In this document: piece by piece, positions 1-5,835 of the stretch
Position numbering within the stretch: position 1 is the stretch's first letter
Layout: each line of letters opens with the position of its first letter
Virus record (IMG/VR): IMGVR_UViG_3300036761_000276
Location: 1-28,199 of that record
Length of the DNA: 28,199 nucleotides
Source: a virus
Reading direction: 5' to 3' (one strand)
The notes under the pieces: generated by a model
What the model was told of the DNA's origin: nothing
The model's database searches: none
Seen by the model: only the letters and a program-made list of their open reading frames with translations
Position numbers and translations under genes: made by a program

Positions 1-156
1 CAGTCCTGCAGCTTGCTCGATCAGCTCTCGCGTCGGCGAGGTGATGCGCCAGGTGTCGAGGCGCTTCGGCGCGCCCTTCTCCGTCTTCTCGCCCATGCGG
101 ATGCGGCCGGCTTCGGCGAGGCGGCGTTGGAGTTCGATGAGGGGCGTAGGACTCAC
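1..156 (-). CDS. Partial gene: Gp3-like recombination directionality factor (N-terminus)
   Basis: This minus-strand ORF starts at GTG 156 and runs off the left edge, giving 52 codons with no stop. The visible peptide has a LIELQRRLAEAGRIRMGEK stretch followed by LDTWRITSPTRELIE. From memory this matches the start of the family typified by phiC31 gp3, which carries a GRIRLG motif and then an LDTFRFTSP-type motif. In that family the protein turns a serine integrase from attP x attB integration to attL x attR excision. The GTG overlaps the TGA of the nuclease gene upstream (GTGA), so the two are probably translationally coupled. The family call rests on about 50 residues. Related actinophage proteins of unknown role share the motif, so an RDF function is an inference. 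No integrase is visible in the window. Confidence 0.6.
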   Translation of the reverse strand, partial: MSPTPLIELQRRLAEAGRIRMGEKTEKGAPKRLDTWRITSPTRELIEQAAGL

Positions 157-632
157 GCCTGCCCCGCAAACGCATCCATCTTTCTGCGGACCTCAGCGAA
201 TGGATCGTGCCGTGGGGGCACGTCAAAGGCGATGAGTGGGGCATCCCCCACCGCACCCAGCAGTTCAGCTTCCTGCCTGAGTCGCTTCGCCTCCGACTCC
301 AAACGCATAGCGTCATGCGTGAGCTGTCGGGCTCTTCGCGTGAACTCGTCGAGGTCTGGGCGAGCGGCGAACTTCCTTCCCTTCTTCTTGAGGAAGGCTT
401 CTATTTCGGCGTAACGCGAAACAAGAACGGGCAAGCCGAATCGCTCAAGTGCCGAGTGCATGACCGTCTGGTCTTGTGAGAGCCGGTCGGTCGGTCCCTT
501 CAGCTCAAGGCCAAAGCCACCGCCACCAGCTTTGTCGGAGTGCAGCACCAGAAGATCAGGCCAACCCCTTCGCAAGACTGTGAAACCGCGCGACTCGAAT
601 GCAGCCGCGACTGCTGCTTCTGAAGGATTCAC
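153..632 (-). CDS. VRR-NUC-like nuclease (PD-(D/E)XK fold)
   Basis: The 159-aa protein shows a compact PD-(D/E)XK core. There is GWPDLLV at about residues 23-29, GLELKGP with a Glu-x-Lys pair at about 43-45, then LSQDQ at about 51-55 and a GLPVLVSR strand. This order (G-x-PD, ExK, Q) is that of VRR-NUC and Holliday-resolvase-like phage nucleases. Residues about 95-125 are rich in Arg, Glu and Leu and probably form a coiled coil. The chosen start is GTG 632, which overlaps the TGA of the exonuclease gene (GTGA); a longer in-frame start exists but would lie inside that gene. With the adjacent Cas4/RecB-type exonuclease it forms a recombination or DNA-processing pair. The substrate is not known. 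Confidence 0.72.
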   Translation of the reverse strand: MNPSEAAVAAAFESRGFTVLRRGWPDLLVLHSDKAGGGGFGLELKGPTDRLSQDQTVMHSALERFGLPVLVSRYAEIEAFLKKKGRKFAARPDLDEFTRRARQLTHDAMRLESEAKRLRQEAELLGAVGDAPLIAFDVPPRHDPFAEVRRKMDAFAGQA

Positions 633-1417
633 GCTGTCACCTTCGGAGAGATCGCCGGACCAAACACGGTCTTCGACGTCTCGGTCTGGAAGCGCGCCAC
701 CTGAATGACGTGCCGGCAGGCCTTCCATGTGCTCTCCGACGTATCGACCGGGACGACCATGTAGTCCTCGGGGCTGATGACGATGCAGACACCGCCCTCT
801 GTCTCGGGCATCGGCTCCGCGTGCGCCTCCGGGTTGAAGACGTAGTAGCGGCGGTACTGGATCTCCTTGCGATCCGCGAGCAGGCCGACGAGCTCGGCGC
901 GACGGTAGAGCGTGAGCTGCAGCGCGACCTCGGGGAAGGGCGGGCGCGACTTGCCCGAGTCCGGGCCGTGCGCCGTCGTCTTGATGTCCACCACGACCGT
1001 CTTGCCGTCGATCACGGCGACGCCGTCGAGCGTCCCGGCGTAGTGCATCGTCAGGTTGTAGATCGGCGCCTCAGCCATGAGGAACTCGGGCTTGAAGTCG
1101 GAGAGGAAGCGGCGATATTGCTCGACGTAGGGCTCCACCGCCGGGTCGATCTCGGGGAGCATCCCGAGCGCGTACTTCTCGGCGGCCTTGTGCACTTCCG
1201 TACCTCGAGCCGCGGCCGTACCAAGCTCGTCCCAGACCTTGCCGAGCGCCCACTTGCTCGCGCCCTCGCGATCTCCGTCCTCGACGAAGGCTCCGAGCAT
1301 CTTGTAGTGGTCGAAGCACACCCCGGCCACCTGCTGCTTGTTCCAGTTGACGAGGCCGCCCGACGTGCCGAGCGCGTCCTTGATGAGCGTCGTGGCACTG
1401 ACGAGCTCGACGCTCAC
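629..1417 (-). CDS. RecB/Cas4-family exonuclease
   Basis: This 262-aa protein is a PD-(D/E)XK nuclease of the Cas4/RecB exonuclease type. It has RGTEVHKAAEKY with the family His at about residue 76, AEAPIY at about 115-120, GTLDGVAVIDGK with Asp at about 131, VVVDIKTT with Asp144 and Lys146, and the QLTLY motif (QxxxY) at about 167-171. These are the metal-binding and catalytic positions of the family, which resects DNA ends in phage recombination. An iron-sulphur Cys cluster as in true Cas4 is not evident. The start is GTG 1417, overlapping the TGA of the zinc-binding-like ORF. It sits in the operon headed by the XRE repressor, so it is probably an early gene. Confidence 0.85.
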   Translation of the reverse strand: MSVELVSATTLIKDALGTSGGLVNWNKQQVAGVCFDHYKMLGAFVEDGDREGASKWALGKVWDELGTAAARGTEVHKAAEKYALGMLPEIDPAVEPYVEQYRRFLSDFKPEFLMAEAPIYNLTMHYAGTLDGVAVIDGKTVVVDIKTTAHGPDSGKSRPPFPEVALQLTLYRRAELVGLLADRKEIQYRRYYVFNPEAHAEPMPETEGGVCIVISPEDYMVVPVDTSESTWKACRHVIQVARFQTETSKTVFGPAISPKVTA

Positions 1418-1581
1418 GCCGCCGCCCTCTTCCCATGCTGTAACTCCCGATGCGCCCGAAACGCCGCCTTCCCGTCACGCACGAGGCCGCGAAAATACCA
1501 ACCGCAGGCGCAGCGAGTGACGGCCAGCTGGATGTCTGCGGTGGCGAGAGCTTCTCGGCGCAGGTTGGCCTTCCAGTTCAT
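1414..1581 (-). CDS. Small zinc-finger-like protein, 55 aa
   Basis: The ORF is stitched to both neighbours: its ATG (1581) overlaps the TGA of the 85-aa gene as ATGA, and its TGA overlaps the GTG of the exonuclease as GTGA. The protein contains TRCACGW near residue 22 (Cys24, Cys26) and FRAHRELQH near residue 41 (His44, His49). This spacing could bind one zinc ion. Small proteins with a CxCGW motif followed by two His are common in actinophage early regions, with no assigned role. DNA binding is a guess. The coupling on both sides makes it a convincing gene despite its size. Confidence 0.65.
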   Translation of the reverse strand: MNWKANLRREALATADIQLAVTRCACGWYFRGLVRDGKAAFRAHRELQHGKRAAA

Positions 1582-1835
1582 GCGCAGGGCGCCTTCCGCG
1601 AGTACCCGAGAAGTTCGACGACGTTCGCTTCAGCCAACCCCGCCGACTCGTCGACATTGCACCGAAACGCCAGCTTGCGCTCTACGTCGCGCAGGCGAGC
1701 CTCGTGAGCGGCCATGAGCACGTCGCCCACGATCTCCTTGATCGTGACGCCCTCGAACTCCGCCGGGCCCCCGATATCAGCGATGCGCTGGAGAAGGCGT
1801 GCTGCGCGTCCGAGATTCTCGACGTAGCCGCTCAT
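1578..1835 (-). CDS. Hypothetical protein, 85 aa
   Basis: An 85-aa soluble protein that I do not recognise. It looks mainly helical (LGRAARLLQRIADIGG, then EIVGDVLMAAHEARLRDVERKL). The ATG at 1835 overlaps the TGA of the upstream 66-aa gene (ATGA), and its own TGA overlaps the next ATG, so it belongs to the leftward early operon. It has no membrane segment, signal peptide or nuclease motif. Position between a repressor and recombination nucleases suggests an early accessory role only. Confidence 0.6.
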   Translation of the reverse strand: MSGYVENLGRAARLLQRIADIGGPAEFEGVTIKEIVGDVLMAAHEARLRDVERKLAFRCNVDESAGLAEANVVELLGYSRKAPCA

Positions 1836-2032
1836 GCCACGGACCGCTCACGTAGCTGTGCGGTTTCCAACTCGCGCGCCAGCTTCCGCGCCTCCACCGG
1901 GTCTATGCCTGCGAGCAGACGGCGAACCTCCGCGTCGTTGCCGAGGGCGCTCAGCTTCTCGATCGTCGCCAGCGTGCGGAGGTAGCGGGCGGCGTGGAGA
2001 CGGCGAGGAAACGTACTCAAACCAGCCACCAC
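1832..2032 (-). CDS. Hypothetical protein, 66 aa
   Basis: A 66-aa basic, Leu-rich helical protein with a run EARKLARELETAQLRERS near the C-terminus that could form a coiled coil. Its stop overlaps the next ATG (ATGA). The start is uncertain: GTG 2032 or the adjacent GTG 2029, both inside the end of the small membrane ORF upstream, and neither has a clear Shine-Dalgarno sequence. I do not recognise a family. Confidence 0.5.
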   Translation of the reverse strand: MVAGLSTFPRRLHAARYLRTLATIEKLSALGNDAEVRRLLAGIDPVEARKLARELETAQLRERSVA

Positions 2033-2103
2033 CCCAGGCAGATCAGCGCGAGCCAGAAGGCGGCTCCCCAGATGACGGCAGCGGCGAGAGAGGGGAGGCT
2101 CAC
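2017..2103 (-). CDS. Tiny membrane ORF, 28 aa
   Basis: The GTG at 2103 overlaps the TGA of the preceding mini-ORF (GTGA). The product is almost entirely one hydrophobic segment (AAAVIWGAAFWLALICLGWW), long enough for one transmembrane helix. There is no good Shine-Dalgarno sequence, so expression would depend on coupling. Single-span microproteins are frequent in phage early regions. Function is unknown, and chance cannot be excluded at this length. Confidence 0.4.
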   Translation of the reverse strand: MSLPSLAAAVIWGAAFWLALICLGWWLV

Positions 2104-2168
2104 GAGAGCACGTCTTCGCGGGACTTGAAGGCTTGCAGAGCTTCGATCAGCACGTCCACGAGCTCCAC
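2100..2168 (-). CDS. Tiny ORF, 22 aa, after the repressor
   Basis: A short helical peptide (VDVLIEALQAFKSREDVLS) begins two bases after the repressor stop codon. The first possible start is GTG 2168. GTG 2159 is better placed, with GAGG about 8 nt upstream. Its TGA overlaps the GTG of the membrane ORF. It fills the gap between repressor and membrane ORF in frame with both couplings, which is the only support for it. Confidence 0.33.
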   Translation of the reverse strand: MELVDVLIEALQAFKSREDVLS

Positions 2169-2169
2169 C

Positions 2170-2439
2170 TCACGCGGCTTCTTGAAAGGGGCTAGGTTCG
2201 AGCTCAGGGTCCAGGAACCACTCGACCTGGCGTCCGGTCGCCTCCGCAATTCGGGTCAGCATCTCCAGACGCGGACGATGGATCCCCTTTTCGAGCCTAA
2301 TCAGATGATGGCGTGAACTTCCGACTGCCTCACCCAGCCGATCGAGCGAGAGATCCGCTTCTCGGCGAGCCCTCCGGATGCGGGCCGCGATCAGTTTCAG
2401 CGGGGCATCCTGAATCCGGTGGGTCATCGTCTCGCTCAT
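2170..2439 (-). CDS. XRE-family HTH repressor
   Basis: An 89-aa protein with a Cro/CI-type helix-turn-helix over about residues 15-72: LIAARIRRARREADLSLDRL, then GEAVGSSRHHLIRLEKGIH and the capping helix TRIAEATGRQVEWFLD. It lacks the peptidase-like C-terminal domain of large CI repressors, so it is a compact regulator. A consensus promoter (2451-2479) lies only 11 nt upstream of the ATG at 2439, so the transcript should be nearly leaderless. It heads the leftward operon with the nucleases and is divergent from a second XRE gene at 2528. Inference: it controls the lysogeny/early switch and represses at sites in the intergenic control region. Confidence 0.8.
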   Translation of the reverse strand: MSETMTHRIQDAPLKLIAARIRRARREADLSLDRLGEAVGSSRHHLIRLEKGIHRPRLEMLTRIAEATGRQVEWFLDPELEPSPFQEAA

Positions 2440-2443
2440 CGTG

Positions 2444-2450
2444 CGTGACG
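2444..2450. promoter_or_regulatory. Candidate operator half-site at the repressor transcription start
   Basis: CGTGACG (minus strand CGTCACG) lies between the -10 box and the repressor ATG. It is the same heptamer that forms each arm of the perfect 12-bp palindrome at 2522-2533. Binding here would cover the transcription start. This is inference from repeat position only. Confidence 0.3.
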
Positions 2451-2479
2451 TTTATACAACACGGTACGTCCCTTGTCAA
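2451..2479 (-). promoter_or_regulatory. Consensus sigma-70-type promoter for the leftward repressor operon
   Basis: On the minus strand, TTGACA (2479-2474) is followed by a 17-nt spacer and TATAAA (2456-2451). This is a perfect -35 and a one-mismatch -10 at optimal spacing. Transcription should start near 2443-2445, about 4-6 nt before the repressor ATG (2439), giving a nearly leaderless mRNA, a mode common in actinobacteria. It is the only consensus promoter I found in the window. Confidence 0.75.
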
Positions 2480-2521
2480 GTCTGCGTGCCTAGCGCAGCA
2501 CGAGCGGATGGCCCAGGCTTA

Positions 2522-2533
2522 CGTCACGTGACG
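2522..2533. promoter_or_regulatory. 12-bp perfect palindrome, candidate operator
   Basis: CGTCACGTGACG is a perfect inverted repeat. It overlaps the proposed GTG start of the rightward XRE gene. A second CACGTG core lies exactly 10 bp downstream (2525-2530 and 2535-2540), on the same face of the helix. The arm sequence recurs at 2444-2450 beside the opposing promoter. This is a plausible operator for either of the two HTH proteins. Confidence 0.4.
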
Positions 2534-2881
2534 GCACGTGAATGCGCACCGTGGCTCGCTCGGCCTGACTTCCTCGAGCTGAGCGTCGCCGACCGCGTCC
2601 GCTACGTGCGGCGCAATCTTCGAGGTCGCGCCCAGGACGGAGGCATGACGCAGCCGGAGCTCGCAGCGGCTGTAGGCATCCGCGATTCGCGCCACCACAC
2701 GATCATCAATTGGGAGAAGGGCAAGAGCGAGCCGAAGCGCTACAAGAAGTCGCTCTCTGACCTCACGCCGTATGAGCCTGATGACTTCGTTGTACAACGT
2801 GGAGCAGCGGGGGTATCACTCGAGTCGCTCGATGCCCGCCTTGATCACTCGAAGGTCAGGTCGGACAGGCTGTCGTGCTGA
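2528..2881 (+). CDS. XRE-family HTH protein, divergent from the repressor
   Basis: The only well-supported plus-strand gene. The protein (117 aa from GTG 2528) has a helix-turn-helix core, MTQPELAAAVGI then HHTIINWEKGKSEP, at about residues 40-70. It is preceded by a helix (VADRVRYVRRNLRGRA) that is part of the fold. The Trp-Glu-Lys-Gly turn is typical of Cro/CI proteins. The start is uncertain: the frame is open back to 2441, but GTG 2528 is the first start close to the domain and lies within the palindromic operator candidate. I see no consensus plus-strand promoter. Its 3' end overlaps the end of a minus-strand small ORF. Inference: it is a Cro-like or antirepressor partner in a two-regulator switch. 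Confidence 0.68.
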   Translation: MTARECAPWLARPDFLELSVADRVRYVRRNLRGRAQDGGMTQPELAAAVGIRDSRHHTIINWEKGKSEPKRYKKSLSDLTPYEPDDFVVQRGAAGVSLESLDARLDHSKVRSDRLSC

Positions 2882-2989
2882 TGGAGGAGGCTCTCCAGCT
2901 TCTGCGCGCATCTCCGCAACGAGTAGCTCCAGCCGTTCGAGTGCGGCGGAAAGCGGGCTGACGGTGACTTCTTCCTGCGAAGTACCCAT
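2816..2989 (-). CDS. Small ORF at the end of the late operon, coiled coil, possibly frame-disrupted
   Basis: The ATG at 2989 follows GAGG (spacing 10) and a degenerate copy of the start-associated motif (CCGATCGGG instead of CCGATAGGC). The reading frame gives 57 aa beginning MGTSQEEVTVSPLSAALERL and continuing ELLVAEMRA. After about residue 28 codon quality falls. In the +1 frame the codons become almost all G/C-ending and read QKLESLLHQHDSLSDLTFE to a TGA at 2845-2847. That continues the heptad pattern of the N-terminus well. The gene may therefore be a roughly 48-aa coiled-coil protein split by a frameshift or a sequencing indel. Function is unknown. It overlaps the rightward XRE gene tail to tail. 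The 100 bases between it and the 78-aa gene at 3093 hold nothing I can support. Confidence 0.4.
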   Translation of the reverse strand: MGTSQEEVTVSPLSAALERLELLVAEMRAEAGEPPPSARQPVRPDLRVIKAGIERLE

Positions 2990-3092
2990 CCCCGATCGGC
3001 CTCACCGCGGGACCGATTCGCGGAGCCTAGAGAGTGGGGCGGATGGAACCCGCGCGCTGCCTCTCCGAGCCAGCGACCATCGCGCCGACGGG

Positions 3093-3329
3093 CTAGCTCA
3101 GAATCCTGAGCGCCTCTCCCACCGGACACCCCCGCCTCAGGAGCTCCACCGCGTCGTGCAGGTCGACGTCTGCATTCTCGGCCAGGCGCACCGCCATCTC
3201 GTCGGGGTAGCCCGCTCGAATCAGGCAGTCGAAGCGCCACACGAGCACGCTCCACTCGACGATCGGAGGGGCCGTCTCGTCTCCGGGGTCACAATCGGTG
3301 AGGAAGCGGGGAGGTACGCCAGCCATCAT
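3093..3329 (-). CDS. Hypothetical phage protein, 78 aa
   Basis: ATG 3329 overlaps the TGA of the upstream gene (TGATG); a GTG three bases earlier would add one residue. The protein has a Trp-Arg-Phe-Asp core (EWSVLVWRFDCLIRAGY) followed by MAVRLAENADVDLHDAVELL and RGCPVGEALRIL. From memory, proteins with this WRFD...AGY...A..LA...DVDLH..V.L...GCP layout recur downstream of lysis genes in actinophages without a known role. It looks fully helical and soluble. Confidence 0.65.
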   Translation of the reverse strand: MMAGVPPRFLTDCDPGDETAPPIVEWSVLVWRFDCLIRAGYPDEMAVRLAENADVDLHDAVELLRRGCPVGEALRILS

Positions 3330-3700
3330 CACGCGGACTTCACCGCATCCCGGATCTCGGTCAGGACGCCGACCATGCGCTCGTGGCGAATGCCCGCGGT
3401 GCGTTCATGGTCCTCGATCACACGCAGCACCGCTCCCTGGTCTCGCTGCGAGAGATCCGAGACCTGTGTGCGCAGACCGGCGAGCTCGCTCTCGAGCCGG
3501 GAGAGCTCCGACTTCAGGCGCAGGACGGCGTCGTCGAGCTCCTTGTTGCGGCGGACGAGATCTTCGTTCTCCGAGCGCAGCGTCCGGCTCGAGCGACTCA
3601 CTCCCAGAGCGTCGAGCACGAGCTGCACGACATAGCCGATCGCGGCGAAGAGGATCGCGATCTCGACGATCCCAACCTGGGTGACGAAGCCTGCGATCAA
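3329..3700 (-). CDS. Membrane-anchored coiled-coil protein of the lysis cassette
   Basis: A 123-aa protein with one N-terminal transmembrane helix (about residues 8-30, VGIVEIAILFAAIGYVVQLV). A long Leu heptad coiled coil follows (about 40-85, LRSENEDLVRRNKELDDAVL onward) and then a polar tail. The start is TTG 3700, which overlaps the endolysin TGA (TTGA); a start further upstream would lie inside the endolysin. The layout, a membrane anchor plus coiled coil directly after the endolysin, resembles an inner-membrane spanin or a holin accessory protein. Spanins are typical of Gram-negative hosts, so the role is open. Confidence 0.68.
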   Translation of the reverse strand: MIAGFVTQVGIVEIAILFAAIGYVVQLVLDALGVSRSSRTLRSENEDLVRRNKELDDAVLRLKSELSRLESELAGLRTQVSDLSQRDQGAVLRVIEDHERTAGIRHERMVGVLTEIRDAVKSA

Positions 3701-4356
3701 CGCACGCCGCTCACATGCGCGTGGTTAAGATGACCCCCCGCCGTATACGCGTGGAGGCCGAGCGCGCGACTCCAAATCTTGTCGCCGAGGATGACATAGG
3801 AGACCTCCTGGCGGCCGATCATGCGATCGAAGAATGCCCTCCCGGTGGGGTTGGAATAGCCCGTGTCCGGCTCGATCCCGAGGTCAAAGGCCAGCGCCGG
3901 ATAGACGGCGTGGTCGGAGGGAGACCCACTGGGGAGCCGTGAGGCCGGGTTGTATGTGCCGAGATCGGACAGGCCCATGTTCCGCCCGATCGAGTACGCC
4001 TCCCACAACGAGGAGTGCAGGGAGTCGAAGCCCTGGTTGGGCTCGACGATCTTCGCCTTCTCGGGTGGAAGCTCGAAGCGCGCGTACAGCGCCTTCGCCC
4101 TCGCGTCCATATACGGCTCGAGCGCGTTGAGGGTGGCCTGCCCGAAGTGGCCGGTGGCCTTGATCCCGTTGAGCTTCTGGAACACCTTGACGGCGTCGAC
4201 AGTCTTCGCGTTGTAGGCATCATCGAAGCCGTTGGCCGGGCGAGGGAAGAAATCGTCCTCGACCTTCGACAGGCCACGTTTGACAGCGACGACGTCGGAG
4301 CCGCGCGACGGCCCCTGCGCGTGGTCAGGCCCGTACAGAGGCCGCTTCAGCTTCAC
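3697..4356 (-). CDS. Endolysin: peptidoglycan-binding domain plus M15-like peptidase
   Basis: The 219-aa protein has an N-terminal PG_binding_1-type domain at about residues 18-80 (DVVAVKRGLSKV, then NAKTVDAVKVFQKLNGI and GHFGQATLNAL). The C-terminal domain (about 105-219) carries SDHAVYPALAFDLG, giving His149 and Asp158, and GGHLNHAHVSG with His209/212/214. This is the zinc-ligand pattern of VanY/M15 D,D- or L,D-peptidases. It would cleave peptidoglycan cross-bridges or stem peptides. It has no signal peptide, so it should need the holin encoded just upstream. The start is GTG 4356, 21 nt after the holin stop. The only initiation signal in that gap is the CCGATAGGC motif. Confidence 0.85.
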   Translation of the reverse strand: MKLKRPLYGPDHAQGPSRGSDVVAVKRGLSKVEDDFFPRPANGFDDAYNAKTVDAVKVFQKLNGIKATGHFGQATLNALEPYMDARAKALYARFELPPEKAKIVEPNQGFDSLHSSLWEAYSIGRNMGLSDLGTYNPASRLPSGSPSDHAVYPALAFDLGIEPDTGYSNPTGRAFFDRMIGRQEVSYVILGDKIWSRALGLHAYTAGGHLNHAHVSGVR

Positions 4357-4362
4357 GGCCTT

Positions 4363-4371
4363 GCCTATCGG
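4363..4371 (-). promoter_or_regulatory. Start-associated motif upstream of endolysin
   Basis: The minus strand reads CCGATAGGC, ending 6 nt before the GTG. It is preceded by TGAA, as at the copies at 5232 and 14681. Confidence 0.7.
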
Positions 4372-4377
4372 TTCAGG

Positions 4378-4563
4378 CTAGGCGGGCTTCGGGGCGTTCG
4401 AGATCCCGTACACGCCGCCAGCTGAGACGAGCGCCGCGAGCACGATCGTGACCCACTGGCCGGCCGTGACGGCGTCGAAGCCCACGTCGCCGACGAGCAC
4501 CGCGGCGAGCGAGCCGAGACCTGCGATGGCGCCTGCGTAAATGGCTTTCGCTACCTGTTTCAT
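4378..4563 (-). CDS. Holin, two transmembrane helices
   Basis: A 61-aa hydrophobic protein with a short basic N-terminus (MKQVAKAIYAG). It has two predicted membrane helices: about residues 8-26 (IYAGAIAGLGSLAAVLVG) and 37-56 (WVTIVLAALVSAGGVYGI). The size, two-helix topology and position immediately before the endolysin match the small class II-type holins of actinophages. It would form the membrane lesion that releases the endolysin. The start is ATG 4563, 21 nt after the upstream stop, with the CCGATAGGC motif in the gap in place of a normal Shine-Dalgarno sequence. Confidence 0.85.
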   Translation of the reverse strand: MKQVAKAIYAGAIAGLGSLAAVLVGDVGFDAVTAGQWVTIVLAALVSAGGVYGISNAPKPA

Positions 4564-4570
4564 ATGCCCG

Positions 4571-4579
4571 GCCTATCGG
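4571..4579 (-). promoter_or_regulatory. Start-associated motif upstream of holin
   Basis: The minus strand reads CCGATAGGC followed by CGGGCAT and the ATG. The AGG lies 8 nt from the start codon. The gap is 21 nt, the same as before the endolysin. Confidence 0.7.
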
Positions 4580-4584
4580 CGGGC

Positions 4585-5073
4585 TCAGGCACTCGAGCGG
4601 TAGTAGCCGTCGCCGGGGTTCCAGAGGATGTTCGCACCCGACGGGACGATCGCCGCGCCCGAGATGAGCATGTCGTGAGCGGTGACGGGGACGATGTTCG
4701 CGTCCGTGCCGGAGGTCGTGTCCGAGTCGTAGCAGACGAGGAGCTTGCGCCAGGCATCGCCGGCGGCGACCGACGTCCACGTCTGCGTCCCGAACGTGAG
4801 CGTCACGCGATCGTTCGTGTCGTCGACGGTGCCTGCGGCAATGTCCGCGTCGGTCAGCGTCTTTCGCGCGTAGTTCGTGTTCGTTGCCTCGTCATTCGCG
4901 GCGGCGAGGATCGCCGAGAGCGTGTCGTAGTCGCGCAGTACGTCATCGGATTCGAGCGCAGCCTCCCGGAGGACGACGAGGATGAGCGCGGAGTTCGCAG
5001 GATCATTGCCGTCAACGCGGGCGTGGTACTCGGCGGCCTTGCCGCGCGAGATGTTGAAGACGAAGCCGGCCAT
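4585..5073 (-). CDS. Conserved minor structural (tail-region) protein
   Basis: A 162-aa protein with FNISRGKAAEYHARVDGNDP at the start, a helical middle (VLRDYDTLSAILAAANDEAT) and a beta-rich C-terminal half (LLVCYDSDTT, DANIVPVTAHDM). From memory this layout (R.D.NDPANSAL...L..YD.L...L.A.N.E.TN..Y.RK.LTDAD) is a recurring phage structural protein found near tail fibres. No enzyme motif is visible. ATG 5073 directly abuts the TAG of the 50-aa gene (TAGATG). It probably forms part of the tail tip or a fibre. Confidence 0.7.
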   Translation of the reverse strand: MAGFVFNISRGKAAEYHARVDGNDPANSALILVVLREAALESDDVLRDYDTLSAILAAANDEATNTNYARKTLTDADIAAGTVDDTNDRVTLTFGTQTWTSVAAGDAWRKLLVCYDSDTTSGTDANIVPVTAHDMLISGAAIVPSGANILWNPGDGYYRSSA

Positions 5074-5226
5074 CTACTCGACCGCCGGCGAGCCCGTCGC
5101 CGTCACGTTCACGACCGGGACGACCTTGCCGCCGAGCGCCGTCTCGATCTCCGCGGCCGGTGAGCCGACAGCGACGAGTGGCTGCCCGGTGTTCGTGACG
5201 GTTCCGGGGAGGGCTTGCTCGGGCAC
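5074..5226 (-). CDS. Small protein, 50 aa, between minor tail genes
   Basis: The ORF runs from GTG 5226 to a TAG that abuts the next ATG. The protein starts MPEQALPGTVTNTGQPLVAV and contains EIETALGGKVVPVVNV, an acidic-to-hydrophobic beta-rich composition. Codons end mostly in G or C, as in its neighbours. It begins 15 nt after the upstream stop, and the CCGATAGGC motif fills that gap, which strongly supports the start. Function is unknown. It is probably a small structural or fibre-associated protein. Confidence 0.62.
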   Translation of the reverse strand: MPEQALPGTVTNTGQPLVAVGSPAAEIETALGGKVVPVVNVTATGSPAVE

Positions 5227-5231
5227 GGCTC

Positions 5232-5240
5232 GCCTATCGG
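5232..5240 (-). promoter_or_regulatory. Start-associated motif upstream of 50-aa gene
   Basis: The minus strand reads TGA ACCGATAGGCGAGCC GTG. The stop codon of the upstream gene is part of the repeated TGAACCGATAGGCG block also seen at 14681-14693. Confidence 0.7.
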
Positions 5241-5241
5241 T

Positions 5242-5835
5242 TCAGAACCAGAACGTCCCCAGCGCATCTCCCGCCGACGCGCCGTGATAGACGACCTCAA
5301 GCACGCCGTCGATGACCGTCTGATCGCTTGCGTGCTCGTGACAGACCTGGATGTCGAAATCGAAGTCGGACGTCGTGACGATCCGGGCCGTGAAGCAGAA
5401 CGTGTGAAAGACGTCACCGCGCTCGAGCCCGCTGGCACCGTAGGGGTCCTTCCACCACGACGACGGAAACCAGCCGAAGCCGCCGGCGTTGACGAGGATC
5501 ATGCGCCCGGCGTTGAACTCGGGGTCCCACTTGATTCCGATGCGGAACTCGTACTCTCCGAGCGACCCGGATCCCTGACTCTCGATCCGCGTCGTATTCG
5601 CGTCGGGCGCCGAGAAGTACGTTCCTGCCTCCGTCGTGTTGGTCGTATCCCAGTCGAGAGATTCACCCGCACCGTTCGCAGTGATGACCTCAGAAGTGGT
5701 GAGCCGGCGGAAGATGTATGGGCGCGTCCCGCCGGCGGCGGTAACGGGCGCGGGTCTGCGCGCCAGCGCCTCGATCTTGCGCCCGTGCGTGTTCGCGCTC
5801 CGCGCTGGTGTCTCGCGTCCGACGGGAGCGCTCAC
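5242..5835 (-). CDS. Minor tail / fibre protein with beta-sandwich domain
   Basis: A 197-aa protein. Its N-terminal 50 residues look extended and Arg/Pro-rich. The rest is beta-rich with many aromatic residues (FGWFPSSWWKDPYGASGL, DVFHTFCFTARIVTTSDFDF), as in a carbohydrate-binding-like sandwich. The start is GTG 5835, overlapping the TGA of the tail hub gene (GTGA). Position after the hub gene and before the lysis cassette fits a receptor-binding or tip-decorating role. I do not recognise a named family. Confidence 0.6.
   Translation of the reverse strand: MSAPVGRETPARSANTHGRKIEALARRPAPVTAAGGTRPYIFRRLTTSEVITANGAGESLDWDTTNTTEAGTYFSAPDANTTRIESQGSGSLGEYEFRIGIKWDPEFNAGRMILVNAGGFGWFPSSWWKDPYGASGLERGDVFHTFCFTARIVTTSDFDFDIQVCHEHASDQTVIDGVLEVVYHGASAGDALGTFWF

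Noticed and set aside
599-1717. Long plus-strand ORF (372 aa) and similar long antisense ORFs, including 16903-18390, 24492-25589 and 15280-15819
   Set aside because: They lie opposite well-supported minus-strand genes, have Arg/Val-biased low-complexity composition and no domain. In high-GC DNA such shadow frames are expected. The Val-rich one at 15280 is the antisense of the 54-bp repeats.
3096-3111. 6-bp GCTCAG/CTGAGC hairpin as terminator
   Set aside because: Short, inside the end of the 78-aa gene and without a U-tract.
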